Assembly: GCA_048594975.1 (NCBI GenBank)
Contig: JBMDXQ010000025.1
Location: forward strand, 97,531 to 161,530
DNA from: JBMDXB01 sp048594975
Lineage (GTDB): Bacteria; Acidobacteriota; Vicinamibacteria; Vicinamibacterales; 2-12-FULL-66-21
DNA length: 64,000 nt
Direction: 5' to 3'
The first letter of the stretch is position 1, and every line of letters begins with the position of its first letter. Shown here piece by piece: positions 46,357 to 55,262 of the stretch. A program made the translations under genes and the position numbers. The notes below the pieces were generated by a model. It was not told where the DNA came from and did not search any database. It saw only the letters and a list, made by a program, of their open reading frames with translations.

Positions 46357-47267
46357 TCACAGCCGACCGTGCATCGACCGCGGTCGTTCGGTATACCGCA
46401 GCTCCTGTCGCACAGAGTACCAGCGAAACAGCGCCACGGCGGCGAGCAGGATGGGAATCTCCGTCAGGGCGTACGTCGTGACGAAGCGGGCGAATTCGGC
46501 GCGGCCCAGCAGCGTGACGGCAATCGTGAGCGCGACGGTGAGGTTGCGCGTACCGAACTCCGCCGCGACCGTGAAACGGTCCCTGGGGTCTCTCGTGAAC
46601 ACCGTCGCCGTGAGCCAACCGACCGAGAGTGCGAGGAGCACGAACGCCGCCGCGAATGGCACGGTGGTCGCCAGTCCGCTCACGAACGCGCCGACATCCT
46701 GGAAGATGATCAGCAGAAGGACTGCCGCGATGCCGATGAAGGCCGTGCGCCGGAGCGCCCGGCCGTGGCGCGCAACGGAATGCTGCAGGCGGCGTCGGAA
46801 CCACATGCCGAGCGCGACGGGAAGCCCGAGCATCAACGTGAGTTGACTGACGAGCAGGGGAATCGGCGCCGCCAGGTCGAGCGAACGACCGCTCAGCAGC
46901 TCGAACCCCGCGCTCACGAGCGGAATCGTCACGCTCGCGAACAGGCAGGAGAGGCCGGTCAGCGTAACGGAGAGGGCGGTCGAGGCACGTGCCAGGTAGC
47001 TGAAGGCGTTGGAGATGCCGCCGACGGGGCACGCGGCAATCAGCAGCATCCCCCCGCCACCGCCGGACGCGCCTCGAAGAACGACGTGAGCAGGAGTCCA
47101 ATCAGCGGAAGCACGAGGACGGGCGCGAGGAGGCCGGCGAGGACGAGCGCGGGCTGCCGACGAACGCGGGCAAAGTCGCTCGCCGTCAGCTCCAGGCCGA
47201 CGCCGACGAGCAGGATGAAGTTGACCGCCGGCACGACGGCGGCTGCGAACGCGGCCATAGCGGACAT
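46357..47267 (-). pseudogene. Bile acid:sodium symporter (BASS)-type transporter, one frameshift
   Basis: The N-terminal segment (from ATG 47267: AVVPAVNFILLVGVGLELTA and the next TM helix, ending EARPAVAGG) and the C-terminal segment (LLIAACPVGGISNAFSYLAR onwards, about seven TM helices) are in different frames. They join at a six-G run on the coding strand (plus-strand C's 47050-47055), where one added base restores a continuous BASS protein of about 302 residues. The AACPVGGISN and FGTRNLTVAL motifs are the family's sodium/substrate sites. Members carry bile acids, pyruvate or other organic anions with Na+. Either a real slippage mutation or a sequence error. Confidence 0.78.
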
Positions 47268-47503
47268 CGCGGTCGACCTGCCAGATGCTGAACGCCGCCA
47301 CCGTCACGGGGAAGGGGACGGTGACCGACCTGGGCCATTGGCGACGCACGCCCTATGCTGAACGGCGCGCGCGGGCAATTGACCTTCGTTGACATTATCA
47401 TCACCATCCGCATGCCTGAGGTAAGGACGTTCTGCCGGAGCCCTTGAAAGTTGGTCGGCCCCAGTTTGCGCTATAGTCGCTCAGCCTGAAACGGCGATAA
47501 CGT

Positions 47504-49645
47504 GTGCCTATGGGCAAGCTTGCAGCCTCGGCAGTTTTGCCGCAGTTACGCTCCTATAGCCCGGCGGGGCTGTCCACGCGGACCTCTCTTTCTCTGTTCG
47601 GAACCAGCCTGGTCGTTGCGCTGGCCTACTACCTCGGCTGTCTGGCGGGATTCGCCCTCAGGTTCCCGTCGAGCGGCATCGCCTACATCTGGCCGGCCAA
47701 TGCCGTCCTCGTCGCCGCGCTGATCCTGTCGAAGCCGCGCGGCTGGCCGGTGATCCTCGCTGTGACCTCCGTCGCCCACGGGATCGCGCACGCGCAGGAC
47801 GGGCTGCAGATGGCGACGTGGCTGTGGCAGTTCGCCGCAAACGCGCTGCAGGCCGTCCTCGCGGCTGGCATCGTGCTGCGATTCTCCGATCGACCGCGTC
47901 GCTATACCACGCTGCGCAGCGTGATCGTGTTCATCGGCGGAGCGGCGCTGCTGGCGCCGGCAATTGCCTCGCTGATTCCCGCCTACGTCTACGAGAAGAT
48001 GGGGTGGGTGAGCGACTACTGGTCGGCATGGGGGATGCGGACCCTCACGAACGTCGTGACGACCGTGACGCTGGTTCCGCCGCTCGTGTCGCTGTGCGAC
48101 CAGGACCGGCCGGCGCTGGGCCGTGTGATCCGGCGCCGTGTGCCGGAGTTCATGCTGCTGCTGCTCGGTCTCGGTGCGGTCCATGTCGGGGCGTTCGCGC
48201 TGCCGGGCACGGTATACGGCGGACTGCCGCTGGCGCTGTGCGCCAGCATGCCGTTCCTGGTATGGGCTCCCGCGCGGTTCGGTCCCGCCGGCCTGTCCAT
48301 CAGCCTGCTCGTCGTCGCCTATCTATCGATCAATCCGCTCGTCGTCCACGCCGCTCCCGCCGGAGCCTCGCCGGTGGAGTTGATTGTGGGCGTCCAGATG
48401 TTCGTCAGCATCGTGGTGTCGCCGTTCATGCTGTTGTCGTCCGCCCTGGAGGAGAGTCGCCAGAGCCGGCGCACCGAACAGGCGCTCTACAGCAGCCAGG
48501 CCAGGAGCGCGGCCATCCTGCGCGCGATCCCCGATCTGATGTTCGTCCTCTCGAAAGACGACCATCGCTACCTCGACTACTACTGCGCTAATCCCGGTGA
48601 CCTGCTCGTCCCTCCCGACCGGTTCCTCGGCAAGCCGATGCGCGACGTGATCCCGCCCGACCTCGCGGCCCGTTTCCAGGACGCGTTCGCGCAGGCCGCG
48701 GCAACCGGCGAGCCCAGCGTGTTCGACTACTCGCTGACCGTGAATCACGAGCAGCGCTTCTTCGAAGCGCGTGTGGTCACGTTCGAGGACGACAAGCTTT
48801 TGAGCATCGTGCGGGAGATCACCGAAGAACGACGCGCCGAGGCGGCGCTGCAGCAGGCGGGGCAGGCGCTCGCGCGGATGGGCCGGGCCAGCGCGCTTGG
48901 CGAGCTGGCAGCGTCCATCGCACACGAGGTGCGACAGCCGCTGACCGCGATCGGCACGAATGCCGCGGTCTGCCAGCGATGGCTCGAGCAGGACGCGGTG
49001 GATTCGCCGCCGTTCGCCGAGGCCCTTGCCGCGATCGTGGACGAGGTGGCGCGCGCGAACGACGTGATCCGGCGGACGCGCGAGCTCTTCACCAGCGGCG
49101 TGAGCGAGGTTGTGCCGGTCGAGCTGAACTCGGTGATCGTGGAGGTGCTCGCGTTGGCGCGCGGCCGCGCCGAGCGCGACGGCAGGACGGTCCGGACCGA
49201 GCTGGCGCGTGCGCCGCTGGTGGCCGTGGGCGACCGCCTGCAGCTCCAGCAAGTGCTGTTGAACCTCGTGATCAACGGCCTGGAGGCGATGCGTGCCGTG
49301 CCCGGCGGAACCGGCCCGCTCGTGGTCCGATCCTGGCTCGACGGAGCATTCGTGCATGTCGCGGTGCGCGACGCCGGCCCCGGGTTCGATCGCGCCGACA
49401 TCGACCGCATCTTCGAGCCGTTCTACACGACGAAGGCCGAGGGGTTGGGCATGGGCCTGACCATCAGCCGTTCGATCATCCATGCACATGGCGGCAAGCT
49501 GCTGGTCACGCCCAACCCGGAGGGGGGCGCGACGTTTGAGTTCACGGTTCCTGCCGCGCCGAGGATGCCGGCTGGCCCGCCGGCCTCCACCGCGCGCCGG
49601 TGGCCGACCTCGAACCAGGGCTCGTACGAGGCCGAAGCCGAATGA
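47504..49645 (+). CDS. MASE1-domain sensor histidine kinase
   Basis: 713 residues. An N-terminal MASE1 membrane sensor (about eight TM helices, with SSGIAYIWPANAVL typical of the family; residues about 25-315) is followed by a PAS domain (about 345-450), a dimerisation domain with the phospho-acceptor H-box SIAHEVRQPLTAI, and a HATPase domain (NLVINGLEAMR, DAGPGFD, EGLGMGLTIS). It autophosphorylates in response to an unknown signal and passes phosphate to the response regulator encoded immediately downstream, whose ATG overlaps this stop. A TATAGT -10-like hexamer at 47472-47477 lies 27 bases before the start (GTG 47504 or ATG 47510). Confidence 0.93.
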   Translation: MPMGKLAASAVLPQLRSYSPAGLSTRTSLSLFGTSLVVALAYYLGCLAGFALRFPSSGIAYIWPANAVLVAALILSKPRGWPVILAVTSVAHGIAHAQDGLQMATWLWQFAANALQAVLAAGIVLRFSDRPRRYTTLRSVIVFIGGAALLAPAIASLIPAYVYEKMGWVSDYWSAWGMRTLTNVVTTVTLVPPLVSLCDQDRPALGRVIRRRVPEFMLLLLGLGAVHVGAFALPGTVYGGLPLALCASMPFLVWAPARFGPAGLSISLLVVAYLSINPLVVHAAPAGASPVELIVGVQMFVSIVVSPFMLLSSALEESRQSRRTEQALYSSQARSAAILRAIPDLMFVLSKDDHRYLDYYCANPGDLLVPPDRFLGKPMRDVIPPDLAARFQDAFAQAAATGEPSVFDYSLTVNHEQRFFEARVVTFEDDKLLSIVREITEERRAEAALQQAGQALARMGRASALGELAASIAHEVRQPLTAIGTNAAVCQRWLEQDAVDSPPFAEALAAIVDEVARANDVIRRTRELFTSGVSEVVPVELNSVIVEVLALARGRAERDGRTVRTELARAPLVAVGDRLQLQQVLLNLVINGLEAMRAVPGGTGPLVVRSWLDGAFVHVAVRDAGPGFDRADIDRIFEPFYTTKAEGLGMGLTISRSIIHAHGGKLLVTPNPEGGATFEFTVPAAPRMPAGPPASTARRWPTSNQGSYEAEAE

Positions 49646-50274
49646 AGAACGACAGCACACCGGCGTTGGTCCATATCGTCGAGGACCACGATGGGACGCG
49701 CGCCTCGCTCGCTCGCCTGCTGCGGGCGTTCGGGTACGACGTCGCCGAATACGCGTCGGCCCTCGAATTCCAGCGGCGGCCGAGATCGACGCGTCCCGAG
49801 TGTGCGGTGGTCGACGTGCGGTTGCCCGGGCTCACCGGACTGGAGCTGCAGCGGGCGCTCGCCGACAGCAGCGAAACCACCCCGCTGGTGTTTCTCACCG
49901 CACATGGGGATATCCCGATGAGCGTGCAGGCGATGAAGCTCGGCGCCGTCGATTTCCTCACCAAGCCCGCCGATCAGGGCGCGCTGCTCCAGGCGATCGG
50001 ACGGGCGGTCGCGCGAAGCACCAGTGAGCGGGAGAGACAGGCGCGCCTGCAGGAGCTCCGCGCACGGTACGACACCCTGACCGGCCGGGAACGCGAAGTG
50101 TTCGCGCACGTGGTGGCGGGCAAGTTGAACAAGCAGATTGCCTTCGACCTGGGCACCGCGGAGCGCACGATCAAGGCACACCGCCATCAGGTCATGGACA
50201 AGATGCGCGCCGGTTCCCTCGCCGATCTCGTCGGTATGGCGCACGTGCTCCAGCTGATCCAGCCGGGCGGCTGA
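49642..50274 (+). CDS. FixJ/LuxR-type response regulator
   Basis: 210 residues. The receiver domain has the acidic pocket VEDHD, phospho-acceptor D58 (VVDVRLPGLTG), Thr in FLTAHGD and K108 in LTKPAD. A LuxR-type helix-turn-helix follows at the C-terminus (LTGREREVFAHVVAGKLNKQ). The ATG at 49642 overlaps the kinase stop (ATGA), so kinase and regulator form a coupled two-component system. Targets are unknown. Confidence 0.94.
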   Translation: MKNDSTPALVHIVEDHDGTRASLARLLRAFGYDVAEYASALEFQRRPRSTRPECAVVDVRLPGLTGLELQRALADSSETTPLVFLTAHGDIPMSVQAMKLGAVDFLTKPADQGALLQAIGRAVARSTSERERQARLQELRARYDTLTGREREVFAHVVAGKLNKQIAFDLGTAERTIKAHRHQVMDKMRAGSLADLVGMAHVLQLIQPGG

Positions 50275-50327
50275 CCCGCCCGCACGCGCGCTCCCTCTCC
50301 GGTCGTCGCGGGCGCATGGTCAGTCCT

Positions 50328-50369
50328 GGCGAGGCTTCGCCTGAGACCGGCGAAGAGGCTCCGCCTCGC
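50328..50369. terminator. Double hairpin after the two-component operon
   Basis: GGCGA-GGCT-TCGCC (50328-50341) and GAGGC-TCC-GCCTC (50355-50367) lie 55-95 bases after the response-regulator stop, in the convergent gap before the DUF481 remnant. They share a GAGGCT(T/C)CGCCT core, so they may be a small repeat pair as well as a terminator. Confidence 0.45.
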
Positions 50370-50472
50370 TAGTCCGCGAGCTTTGAGAACGCCGCGCTCT
50401 CGCGCGGACGGCCTTTCCCCGCCAAAACTTGACTCATTCGCAGGAGTTGTCGGGGCTCGAGGCCTCCAGTCC

Positions 50473-50499
50473 GGCGTCCCGCAGCCCTTCAGGGCAGCC
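50473..50499 (+). repeat. REP-like hairpin, copy 2
   Basis: GGCGTCCCGCAGC followed by GCCCT-TC-AGGGC. Shares the 13-mer and hairpin style with 42303-42333 on the other strand. Confidence 0.35.
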
Positions 50500-50519
50500 A
50501 GCCCGTCATCAGTAGTACG

Positions 50520-50781
50520 TCAGTACGTCCAGCCGATCGAGGCGACGATCCCGACGTCGTTGCTCGCGGCGTCGGGGTTTGGCGGGCGGCTGTCGAACGA
50601 GTTGTACACGGAGAACGTCGGTCTTGAACTCGAGCCTGCCGCGCTCGAGTCGCCCGACCTCCCCGGTGATGCGATCGCCGTTGGCGAGGGTGACGACGTC
50701 GGTACGGCGCTGCGCGTGCGCCGATGCGGTCACCGACAGGATGAGGGCGGGCGGCAGGATGGCGCGCGCCGGACCTGCCAT
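50520..50781 (-). pseudogene. DUF481 outer-membrane protein remnant with internal deletion
   Basis: The first 55 codons encode a signal peptide and VVTLANGDRITGEV...RGRLEFKTD, the N-terminus of DUF481 proteins. The next coding signal, in another frame, is the family's C-terminus (FSVYNSFDSRPPNPDAA...GIVASIGWTY, stop at 50520). In intact DUF481 proteins these pieces are separated by some 200 residues of barrel. So the middle is gone and the junction, just after the GAC of KTD, is out of frame; the product cannot be functional. It lies 13 bp downstream of the aspartate antiporter gene and may once have been the operon's last gene. Confidence 0.7.
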
Positions 50782-50794
50782 CCGGCACCGTCGA

Positions 50795-52483
50795 TCAGAG
50801 GAGCGCGACAATCACGCTGCCCCAGAGCGCGAGGAGTACGTTGCCGACAGAGTACGCCACGCCGTAGCCGAGCGTCGGCACCGGGCTCTTCGCCGCCTCG
50901 GTGATCGCGGCGAGCGCCGGCGTGGACGTGCCCGCGCCCGCGCAGACGCCGAGAAGGACGCCGGGATGCATACGGAAGACCCAGCGGCCGACGAGGATAC
51001 CCACCAGGTGCGGCACCAGGACGGTCACGAGTCCGGCCACGAGCAGCGTGGCGCCGGTCATGCGCAGGCCGCGGACGAACTCGGGGCCGGCGTCGAGCCC
51101 GACGACGGCGACGAACCCCGCGAGGCCGATCGACTCGAACACCCAGAGCGTCGCGGCCGGGACGCGGCCGAAGAACTGCGGCCACATCGACCGCAGCCAG
51201 CCGCACACCAGGCCGCCGAGCAGGACGCCGACGCTGAGGCTCAGCCCGATCTCGATGCGGCCCACGACGAGCGCGGGAATGCCGATCAGCGCCCCCGCTA
51301 CGATACTGAACGCAACGAGGATCATGTCGGTGACGTCGGTCACGCGGTCGGGCACGCCGACCCGATCGACGACCTCGGCCACCCGCGCCGCCGGCCCGAC
51401 CAGCGTGAGCACGTCGCCGCGGTGCACCTCGGTGCCCGGAAAGAGCGGCACCAGCACGCCCGAGCGCGAGAGCCGGCGGAGGTAGACGCTGCGGGTGAAC
51501 TCCTCCCGCGCGAGATCGGCGAGCGTACGGCCGTCGATCTCACGCCGTGTCACGACGACGTCCAGCACGTCGGCGGGAATGTCGAGCAGTTCCTTGTCGT
51601 CCACCTCGAGGACGCCAAGCCTCTGCTCGTCCACGCGGTCGAGCAGCCGCTCGCGTCTGCCCGTGATCGCGAGCGTCTCGCCGGCCGCGAGCGGCAGGTT
51701 CTCGGCGCCGGCTTCGATGATCCGTCCGCCCCGGCGGATCCGCTCGACGAACAGGCGGGCGTCGGCGGCGAGTCCTTCGAGCTCGCGCGGACGCCGCCCG
51801 ATCAGCGGCGAGCCCGGCTGAACGGTGTAGGCGCGGTATTCAACCTGCGCGCGCCCGGCCGGATCGTCGTCGCGGCGCTGCAGCTGCCGCTCGTAGCGCT
51901 GGCATTCCTCCTCAAGGTCGATGCGCATGATGCGCGGCGCGATCTGCGCCAGGAACGTCGCGGCTCCGACGACGCCCACCAGGTAGGTCACCGCGAAGGC
52001 GACCGGAATCTGGTTCTGCAGCGTCGCGGTGTCGGCGGGCGGCAGGCCGAGGCGCGCGATGGCGTCGCTCGTCGTGCCGATCGTCGGTGACGCGGTCATC
52101 GCGCCGGCGAGCACCCCCCCCGCCGTGCCCGGGTCGTAGCCGAACAGCAGGCTGACCGAGCAGGCCGCTGCCAGCGCGGTGGTCGCGACGATGATCGACA
52201 GCACGGCCTGCTGGAGCCCGTCGCGCTTCAGCCCCCGGAAGAATTGCGGACCGGTCCTGAACCCGATGGAGAAGAGAAACAGCAGGAAGAAACACTGCTT
52301 GACGTCGGCCGAGACGTGGACGTCCGCCTGTCCCACCATCACACCGGCGAGCATCGTGCCGGTGACGGCGCCGACGGCGATGCCTTTCAGCCGCAGCTTG
52401 CCGAGCAGGAACCCGACGCCGAGCACGAGGAAGAACGCCACCTCGGGGTAGCGGCGCAGGACGTCGGTCAACGCGTCGAACAT
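50795..52483 (-). CDS. aspT: Aspartate:alanine antiporter
   Basis: 562 residues: two membrane domains of about five to six helices flank two cytosolic TrkA-C (RCK-C) domains (about 205-375). The AspT/YidE-family repeats GMTASPTIGT-like (AGAMTASPTIGTTSDA) and the C-terminal CAGAGTSTPALAAI are both present. AspT exchanges external aspartate for internal alanine electrogenically; combined with aspartate decarboxylation this makes proton-motive force. It is encoded 12 bp after aspD, in the same orientation, which strongly supports this substrate pair. Confidence 0.93.
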   Translation of the reverse strand: MFDALTDVLRRYPEVAFFLVLGVGFLLGKLRLKGIAVGAVTGTMLAGVMVGQADVHVSADVKQCFFLLFLFSIGFRTGPQFFRGLKRDGLQQAVLSIIVATTALAAACSVSLLFGYDPGTAGGVLAGAMTASPTIGTTSDAIARLGLPPADTATLQNQIPVAFAVTYLVGVVGAATFLAQIAPRIMRIDLEEECQRYERQLQRRDDDPAGRAQVEYRAYTVQPGSPLIGRRPRELEGLAADARLFVERIRRGGRIIEAGAENLPLAAGETLAITGRRERLLDRVDEQRLGVLEVDDKELLDIPADVLDVVVTRREIDGRTLADLAREEFTRSVYLRRLSRSGVLVPLFPGTEVHRGDVLTLVGPAARVAEVVDRVGVPDRVTDVTDMILVAFSIVAGALIGIPALVVGRIEIGLSLSVGVLLGGLVCGWLRSMWPQFFGRVPAATLWVFESIGLAGFVAVVGLDAGPEFVRGLRMTGATLLVAGLVTVLVPHLVGILVGRWVFRMHPGVLLGVCAGAGTSTPALAAITEAAKSPVPTLGYGVAYSVGNVLLALWGSVIVALL

Positions 52484-52495
52484 GCCGCCCGCCCG

Positions 52496-54127
52496 CTAGC
52501 CGGCACTCTTCGGCGCCGTCGCTGCGGCCGCCCGCGATGCCTCGAAGGCCATCACGTACGCGCGCGCCACCGCGCGCACCGCGCGACCGATGTCGTCGTA
52601 GACGTCGTTGTCGAGGTTCGCGAACGACACGCGCACGGACCAGTCGGGCGCCTCGAAGCCGCCCCCGTTCAGCAGCACGATGCCGTGGTCCTCGGCCAGA
52701 CGGAACACGATGTCGAGCGGATGCACGTGCGTCTTCACCCACTGCACCACGTCCTCGCCGCCGTACTTGCGCAGCCAGAACTCGAAATCGATGAGGCCGT
52801 AATACCAGTCGAAGAGCGGGTTCGGCGGAACCTCGATCCCGAGCCCTTCGATCGTCGCCATGACGCGCGACCGGACGATGTCGAGGCACGCCCGCTGGTA
52901 CGCCTTCGTCCGGTCGCACAGCTCGGCCAGCGAGAACAGCATCATCATGACCTGTTGCGGCAGCGACAGGCCGGCGGTGTGATTGAGCGCGACGTCGCGG
53001 CTGTCGGCGACGATGCGGTCGATGAACCGGATCGTCCGCGGCTCGACCGTCAGGCTGGCGTAGCGCCGGTCGAGGGCGCGCACGATCGGCTCGGCGTGCG
53101 TGGCGATCGCCTCGTCGAAGACGTTGTGCTCGTGCAGGGCAATGACGCCGAGGCGCCACCCCGTGCAGCCGAAGTACTTGCTGTAGGAGTACACGCCCAT
53201 CGTATTGCGCGGGAACTCCCCGAGGAGCGATCGGAACCCCGGCACGAACGTGCCGTACACGTCGTCGGTGAGCAGCATCAGCTCGGGACGCTGGCGCAGG
53301 ATGCCGCCGATGCGATCGATCGTCTCCCGGCTCAACGCCACGGCGTAGGGGTTCCCGGGATTCACCACGAAGAACGCCTTGACGACCGGGTCGAGGAGCG
53401 GCCTTAGGTCCTCGTCGGTGAACTGCCAGCGATCCTCCTGCCGCGCCGGCACCTGCACGATCTGCAGGCCGTAGTCGTCAAGGTGCGGCATCTCGAGGTA
53501 CGGCGGGAAGATCGGCGTCGCGAGCGCGATCGTGTCGCCCGGGTTCAGGAGACGGTTCGCGCGCAGCGACTTGAAGACGTAGCACATCGCCGCCGTGCCG
53601 CCTTCGACCGCGTACAAGTGGAACGTCCCGGGCGGCCTGGGCTCCCCGCACATCGCCCACTGGAGGTACTCGCGGACGATCTGCTCGTTGTGCACGAGCA
53701 TGCGATCGGGGACCGGATAGTTGTCGCCGAGGACCGAGTCCACGAGCTCGTGGACGAAGGCGTCGGGGCCGAACCCGAAGCGCTCGATCGCCCACGGCAC
53801 GACGCGCTGGAGGAACTCGGCGCCGGGCTGGCTCGCGTTGGCCTGCAGCCACGCCTGCAGGCGCGCCGCGATGCCGGGCGCCTTCGGCATGCCCCCGATA
53901 CTCGGCGGGAGGTCCATCGTGCGACGGCTCTCGGTGAGGGCGAACTGCCCGAGCAGGAAGAAGCCGGCGCGCGGCTCGAGCGCGACCCAGTTGGGATTGC
54001 CGCGCCCGGCGTTCAGATACGCGACCTGCGCGGCGTGCGCGCTCTTGGCGGCAATCCGCGCCAGATCGTCCTTGATCTCGAACGGGCTGAGCGTCTCGTA
54101 CCGGCGCAGCGTCACGGCATCCAACAC
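52496..54127 (-). CDS. aspD: Aspartate 4-decarboxylase (bifunctional aminotransferase)
   Basis: A 543-residue PLP enzyme of fold type I that removes the beta-carboxyl of aspartate to give alanine and CO2, and also transaminates. Family features are YLNAGRGNPNW at the N-terminus, VVNPGNPYAV, the DDVYGTF loop and the PLP lysine in YSYSKYFGCTGWRLG. Length is as expected (about 530-545). AGGAGG lies three bases before the GTG (54127) and six before the next codon TTG, so the exact start may be either. It is flanked by asparaginase upstream (27 bp) and aspT downstream (12 bp). Confidence 0.95.
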   Translation of the reverse strand: MLDAVTLRRYETLSPFEIKDDLARIAAKSAHAAQVAYLNAGRGNPNWVALEPRAGFFLLGQFALTESRRTMDLPPSIGGMPKAPGIAARLQAWLQANASQPGAEFLQRVVPWAIERFGFGPDAFVHELVDSVLGDNYPVPDRMLVHNEQIVREYLQWAMCGEPRPPGTFHLYAVEGGTAAMCYVFKSLRANRLLNPGDTIALATPIFPPYLEMPHLDDYGLQIVQVPARQEDRWQFTDEDLRPLLDPVVKAFFVVNPGNPYAVALSRETIDRIGGILRQRPELMLLTDDVYGTFVPGFRSLLGEFPRNTMGVYSYSKYFGCTGWRLGVIALHEHNVFDEAIATHAEPIVRALDRRYASLTVEPRTIRFIDRIVADSRDVALNHTAGLSLPQQVMMMLFSLAELCDRTKAYQRACLDIVRSRVMATIEGLGIEVPPNPLFDWYYGLIDFEFWLRKYGGEDVVQWVKTHVHPLDIVFRLAEDHGIVLLNGGGFEAPDWSVRVSFANLDNDVYDDIGRAVRAVARAYVMAFEASRAAAATAPKSAG

Positions 54128-54154
54128 GCGCCTCCTGTCCCGTCGCCAGGCCGG

Positions 54155-55237
54155 TCAGTACGTGTCGAAGAAGCCCTGAATGGCCTTGGCATCCGACGAC
54201 CTGGTGAGCGCGAGCTTGAGGAGCACGCGCGCCTTGGCCGGATTCAGCTCCTTCGACACCACGGTGCCGACCGTGTCGTCGTTCACCTCGATGTTGCGCC
54301 GGACGATGCCGTTGCCGACGCGGCTGGCGCGCACCACCACGACCCCGGTGGCGACCGCCCGCTTCACGGCGTCGAGCGCCGGCGTCGTCATGTTGCCGTC
54401 GCCGACGCCGGCGATCACGAGCCCTTTCGCGCCGGCCGCGACCGCGGCGTCGATCAGATCCGGCGACATCCCCGCGTGGGCATAGATCACGTCCACGCGC
54501 GGCAGGCGCTGCCCGGCGGTGACGGCGAACGGTGTCGCCGTGGTGTGCGCCCGCGCCGGCGTGCGCGAGAACTCCCGGTCGTCGAAGAGGCACACGCCGA
54601 CGAGGCCGGCTTCGGGCGAGACGAACGTCTCGACGTCGGTGGTGTGGCGCTTCGTGACCGCGCGCGCGCCGTGGATGTCGTCGTTGGCCACGACCAGGAC
54701 GCCGCGGCCCGCCGCCCGCGGGTCCGATGCGACGCCGACGGCGTTGTAGATGTTCAGCGGGCCGTCCGCGCTGAGCGACGTGGACGGCCGCATCGAGCCG
54801 GTCAGCACCACCGGCTTGCCGCTCTTGACCACGAGGTTGAGGAAGTACGCCGTCTCCTCCATCGTGTCGGTCCCGTGCGTGATCGCGATGCCGTCCACAT
54901 CGGACTGCGCGAGCAGCTGATTGACCTCCGTGGCGAGCTTCACCCACAGGTCGTCGTTCATGTCCTGGCTGCCGACCGACGAGACCTGCACGCCGCGGAC
55001 ATCGGCGAACTTCTTCATCTGCGGGACCGCCGCGATCAGGACGTCCACGGCGACCGCGCCGGACTTGTATCCGGCCGCGGTCGTGGACTCCGCGGCGCCG
55101 GCGATCGTGCCGCCGGTGGCGACGATCACGATCCGCGGCTTCCGGCCCTGCGCACCGGCGGTGCGCCACGTGCCGGCGCCGACCGCGATCGTGCCTGCCG
55201 CCACGATCGCGTACGCCTTCAACGCCTTGCCTGACAC
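54155..55237 (-). CDS. ansB: Type II L-asparaginase, exported
   Basis: 360 residues with a signal peptide (about 1-29, ending TAGA-Q), then asparaginase motifs VATGGTIAG (first catalytic Thr) and ITHGTDTMEETA (second catalytic Thr and Asp), and Ser near 95 (VGSQDMNDD). It hydrolyses asparagine to aspartate and ammonia in the periplasm, feeding aspartate to the AspT antiporter. The GTG start at 55237 has AAGGAG eight bases upstream. It is the first intact gene of the ansB-aspD-aspT operon. Confidence 0.95.
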   Translation of the reverse strand: MSGKALKAYAIVAAGTIAVGAGTWRTAGAQGRKPRIVIVATGGTIAGAAESTTAAGYKSGAVAVDVLIAAVPQMKKFADVRGVQVSSVGSQDMNDDLWVKLATEVNQLLAQSDVDGIAITHGTDTMEETAYFLNLVVKSGKPVVLTGSMRPSTSLSADGPLNIYNAVGVASDPRAAGRGVLVVANDDIHGARAVTKRHTTDVETFVSPEAGLVGVCLFDDREFSRTPARAHTTATPFAVTAGQRLPRVDVIYAHAGMSPDLIDAAVAAGAKGLVIAGVGDGNMTTPALDAVKRAVATGVVVVRASRVGNGIVRRNIEVNDDTVGTVVSKELNPAKARVLLKLALTRSSDAKAIQGFFDTY

Positions 55238-55262
55238 TGCCCTGCTCCTTCCTCCGCGGCCG

